A stretch of 15,397 bases of DNA. Source: JAHFUI01 sp041485905 (GTDB lineage Bacteria; Acidobacteriota; Vicinamibacteria; Vicinamibacterales; CAVVIG01). Below the pieces are notes generated by a model. It did not search any database. It was not told the origin of the DNA and saw only the letters and a list, made by a program, of their open reading frames with translations. Position numbers and translations under genes: made by a program. Below, one piece after another: positions 14,055-15,397 of the stretch. Within the stretch, counting starts at the first letter, position 1. Each line of letters begins with the position of its first letter. The stretch is from contig JBGPKK010000106.1 of assembly GCA_041485905.1 (NCBI GenBank), forward strand, positions 1 through 15,397. Direction: 5' to 3'.

Positions 14055-14360
14055 TCAGCTCGGCGTCGGCGCGCCGCCCTCGACGATGACGTTCTCGACG
14101 ACGCCGGCGCCGCCGCGGCGAAAAGCGGCCGCTTCCTGATATTCAGGTGAGTTGAAGCACGCGACGCCCTGCTCCAGGGTCGGGAATTCGATGACGATGA
14201 ACCGGTGGAAGTTCTCCGGTCCCTCCATGATCTGATAGCGCCCCCCGCGCGCGAGGATCTTCCCGCCGTAACGGCTGACGATCTCCGGCACCCGGTCGGT
14301 GTACTTCTTGTACGTCGCCGGGTCCGTAATCTTCGCGCGGGCAAGCCAGTAAGCAGACAT
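14055..14360 (-). CDS. DUF1330-family small protein
   Basis: This 101-aa cytoplasmic protein of the dimeric alpha/beta-barrel (ferredoxin-like) fold begins MSAYWLARAKITDPATYKKY. It continues VPEIVSRYGGKILARGG, F-H-R-F-I-V-I-E-F-P and a C-terminal helix/strand (CFNSPEYQEAAAFRR), a full set of DUF1330 hallmarks (PF07045). The biochemical role is unknown. The ATG at 14360 is preceded by GGAGAT at about 8 bases, which supports it over an in-frame start six codons upstream. It stands alone: the toxin-antitoxin operon ends the same strand downstream, separated by 188 bases of repeat-bearing DNA. Confidence 0.88.
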   Translation of the reverse strand: MSAYWLARAKITDPATYKKYTDRVPEIVSRYGGKILARGGRYQIMEGPENFHRFIVIEFPTLEQGVACFNSPEYQEAAAFRRGGAGVVENVIVEGGAPTPS

Positions 14361-14375
14361 TGGGGGATCTCCAGG

Positions 14376-14484
14376 CAAAGTTCAGAGTTCGAAGTTTAAA
14401 GTGACAAGCAAGTGCAAAGTACACTCGGCGTGCACCGTGCGCAAGCCCAGTTCCGACTTACTTTGCACTTTGAACTTTGCACTT
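14376..14484. repeat. Intergenic inverted and tandem repeat cluster (AAGTGCAAAGT / ACTTTGCACTT)
   Basis: An 11-bp perfect inverted repeat pairs AAGTGCAAAGT (14410-14420) with ACTTTGCACTT (14460-14470). A second ACTTTGCACTT copy follows at 14474-14484, a 14-base step. An outer pair, CAAAGTTCA (14376-14384) and TGAACTTTG (14471-14479), is also perfect over 9 bp. Together they form a nested inverted repeat around a ~40-base core (14421-14459). It fills most of the 193-base gap between the divergent DUF1330 and 78-aa genes. This could be a dispersed, miniature non-autonomous element or a repeat-bearing control region. No open frame of note lies inside. Confidence 0.7.
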
Positions 14485-14553
14485 TTCCATGGTCGAGCGC
14501 TAGAGTGGGCCGTCCCCGAAGCCGCGGGGCCTTCTATCAGGAGCGACGAGACC

Positions 14554-14790
14554 ATGATCGACCTTTACAACGCCGCTACGAACGGGCTTCTCGGTTCGAT
14601 TACGGAACCGGACCTGCAGGTTCTCGTCGATGCCCTGGAAGAGGAATCCTCCCAGGATCAGGACTACTATATCGATGCAGCCACCATCGATCTCATCGCC
14701 GACGGCAAGGCTACAGAACACCTGGTGAACCTGCTTCGCGGTGCACTGGGTTCTTCGGAGGGCGTCGATATCCGCTGGACGCGTCGCTAG
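14554..14790 (+). CDS. Conserved small acidic protein of unknown function
   Basis: This 78-aa protein begins MIDLYNAATNGLLGSITEPD, followed by a strongly acidic stretch (LVDALEEESSQDQDYYI), a helix (ATIDLIADGKATEHLVNLLRGAL) and an ending EGVDIRWTRR. The pattern 'LG-S-I-x-E/D-x-x-L-Q-x-L-x-D-x-L-E-E-E-S-x-x-D-x-D-Y-Y-I' looks conserved among Acidobacteriota and other soil bacteria, where I know no function. AGGAG lies about 10 bases before the ATG, a rather long but usable spacing. There is no signal peptide or membrane segment. It is followed after 50 bases by the exported protein gene in the same direction; GACAAT at 14797-14802 may be a -10 for that gene, which would make the two separate transcripts. 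Confidence 0.75.
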   Translation: MIDLYNAATNGLLGSITEPDLQVLVDALEEESSQDQDYYIDAATIDLIADGKATEHLVNLLRGALGSSEGVDIRWTRR

Positions 14791-14840
14791 ATCGGCGACA
14801 ATAGGCCCCACCGGACAACCCGCCCGCAGGAGGCATAACC

Positions 14841-15397
14841 ATGAACGCCTGGCGAATCATCGCCGCAGCGGTACTCGTAATCACCGCATCACCCGCCACC
14901 GCACAGTGGCTGAAATATCCAACTCCGGGAATACCGCGCACGCCGGACGGCAAGCCGAACCTCTCGGCGCCGACGCCAAGAACCGCGGACGGAAAACCGG
15001 ATATCTCTGGACTGTGGCTGACCCGGGGGATCTACATCGGCGACATCGCGAAGGATCTCAAACCGGGAGAGGTGCCGTTTCAGCCGTGGGCGCAGGAGTT
15101 GTACAAGCATCGGCGGGACACGCTGAGCAAGGAAGACCCGACCGGGCGGTGCATTCCCGGCGGTGTGCCGCGATCGACCGCCGTGCCGTATCCCTTCAAG
15201 ATTCTCACGACGCCGAATATCGTCGTGGTCCTCTACGAAGCGGTTCATGCGTATCGTCAGATCTTCACGGACGGCCGGCCCCTTCCGAAAGATCCGAATC
15301 CCAACTGGCTGGGCTATTCGATCGGGCATTGGGAAGGCGACACCTTCGTCGTGGACTCCGCCGGGTTCAACGACAACGTATGGCTCGACAACAACGG
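14841..15397 (+). CDS. Exported Acidobacteria-type protein, 5' part (truncated by the window)
   Basis: This gene is open to the right edge, with 185 codons plus 2 bases present. AGGAGG lies 8 bases before the ATG. Residues 1-22 form a signal peptide (MNAWRIIAAAVLVITASPATA/QW). The mature protein opens with two copies of a (T/R)TPDGKPNLS / (R)TADGKPDIS motif followed by GLW, then PTGRCIPGGVPRSTAVPYPF, IVVVLYE and NWLGYSIGHWEGDTFVVDSAGF. This is the pattern of a large, function-unknown secreted family very abundant in Acidobacteriota. Cysteine content is low, and no catalytic motif can be assigned. It is the best taxonomic hint in the window. Confidence 0.88.
   Translation, partial: MNAWRIIAAAVLVITASPATAQWLKYPTPGIPRTPDGKPNLSAPTPRTADGKPDISGLWLTRGIYIGDIAKDLKPGEVPFQPWAQELYKHRRDTLSKEDPTGRCIPGGVPRSTAVPYPFKILTTPNIVVVLYEAVHAYRQIFTDGRPLPKDPNPNWLGYSIGHWEGDTFVVDSAGFNDNVWLDNN

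Noticed and set aside
13867..14484. CRISPR array
   Set aside because: The repeats are too short, too few and not separated by spacers of regular length.

Overview
The window is high-GC bacterial DNA that most resembles an uncultured soil Acidobacteriota, possibly a Vicinamibacteria-type lineage. This is inferred from recalled family resemblance and not from a marker gene. The clues are the truncated 3'-end gene with 'TPDGKPNLSAPTPRTADGKPD(I)SGLW' style repeats, the di-heme reaction-centre-type cytochrome with a LolA-like tail, the dihydroorotate dehydrogenase-like remnant, and the style of the short palindromic intergenic repeats. No rRNA, tRNA, CRISPR array or insertion sequence was seen, and no stretch over 300 bases lacks a gene.

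Left part (1-7817, all minus strand). In transcription order: a fused 2Fe-2S/molybdopterin hydroxylase without an FAD domain (7817-5058); a palindromic repeat block that also supplies the end of that gene (5023-5098); a D-2-hydroxyacid dehydrogenase and a zinc alcohol dehydrogenase overlapping by ATGA (5019-3026); an exported YtcJ-like amidohydrolase (3004-1274); a secreted di-heme cytochrome c (1266-160); and the start of another secreted protein (130-1). Tight spacing from 5019 downward suggests one operon. It looks catabolic: two NAD(P)-type dehydrogenases in the cytoplasm, with a hydrolase and an electron carrier outside the inner membrane. The substrate cannot be read from the sequence.

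Middle (7858-9566, plus strand). Diverging from the molybdenum enzyme across a 40-bp spacer are a DRE-TIM metallolyase (isopropylmalate/citramalate/homocitrate synthase superfamily) and a SRPBCC protein.

Decay zone (9657-13312). This holds the C-terminal stub of an AlbA_2-type protein, an AAA ATPase and DUF4276 gene pair that have both lost their middles, an intact 69-aa membrane protein, and a frameshifted 3' half of a dihydroorotate dehydrogenase-like gene. In its midst is an apparently intact minus-strand protein joining a voltage-sensor-like four-helix domain to a CorA-type magnesium transporter. The ATPase/DUF4276 pair resembles ATPase plus TOPRIM-like defence modules and appears dead here.

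Right part (13325-15397). A ParE/RelE-type toxin with a ribbon-helix-helix antitoxin, a DUF1330 protein, two short intergenic repeats, a 78-aa acidic conserved protein, and the 5' part of an exported Acidobacteria-type protein.
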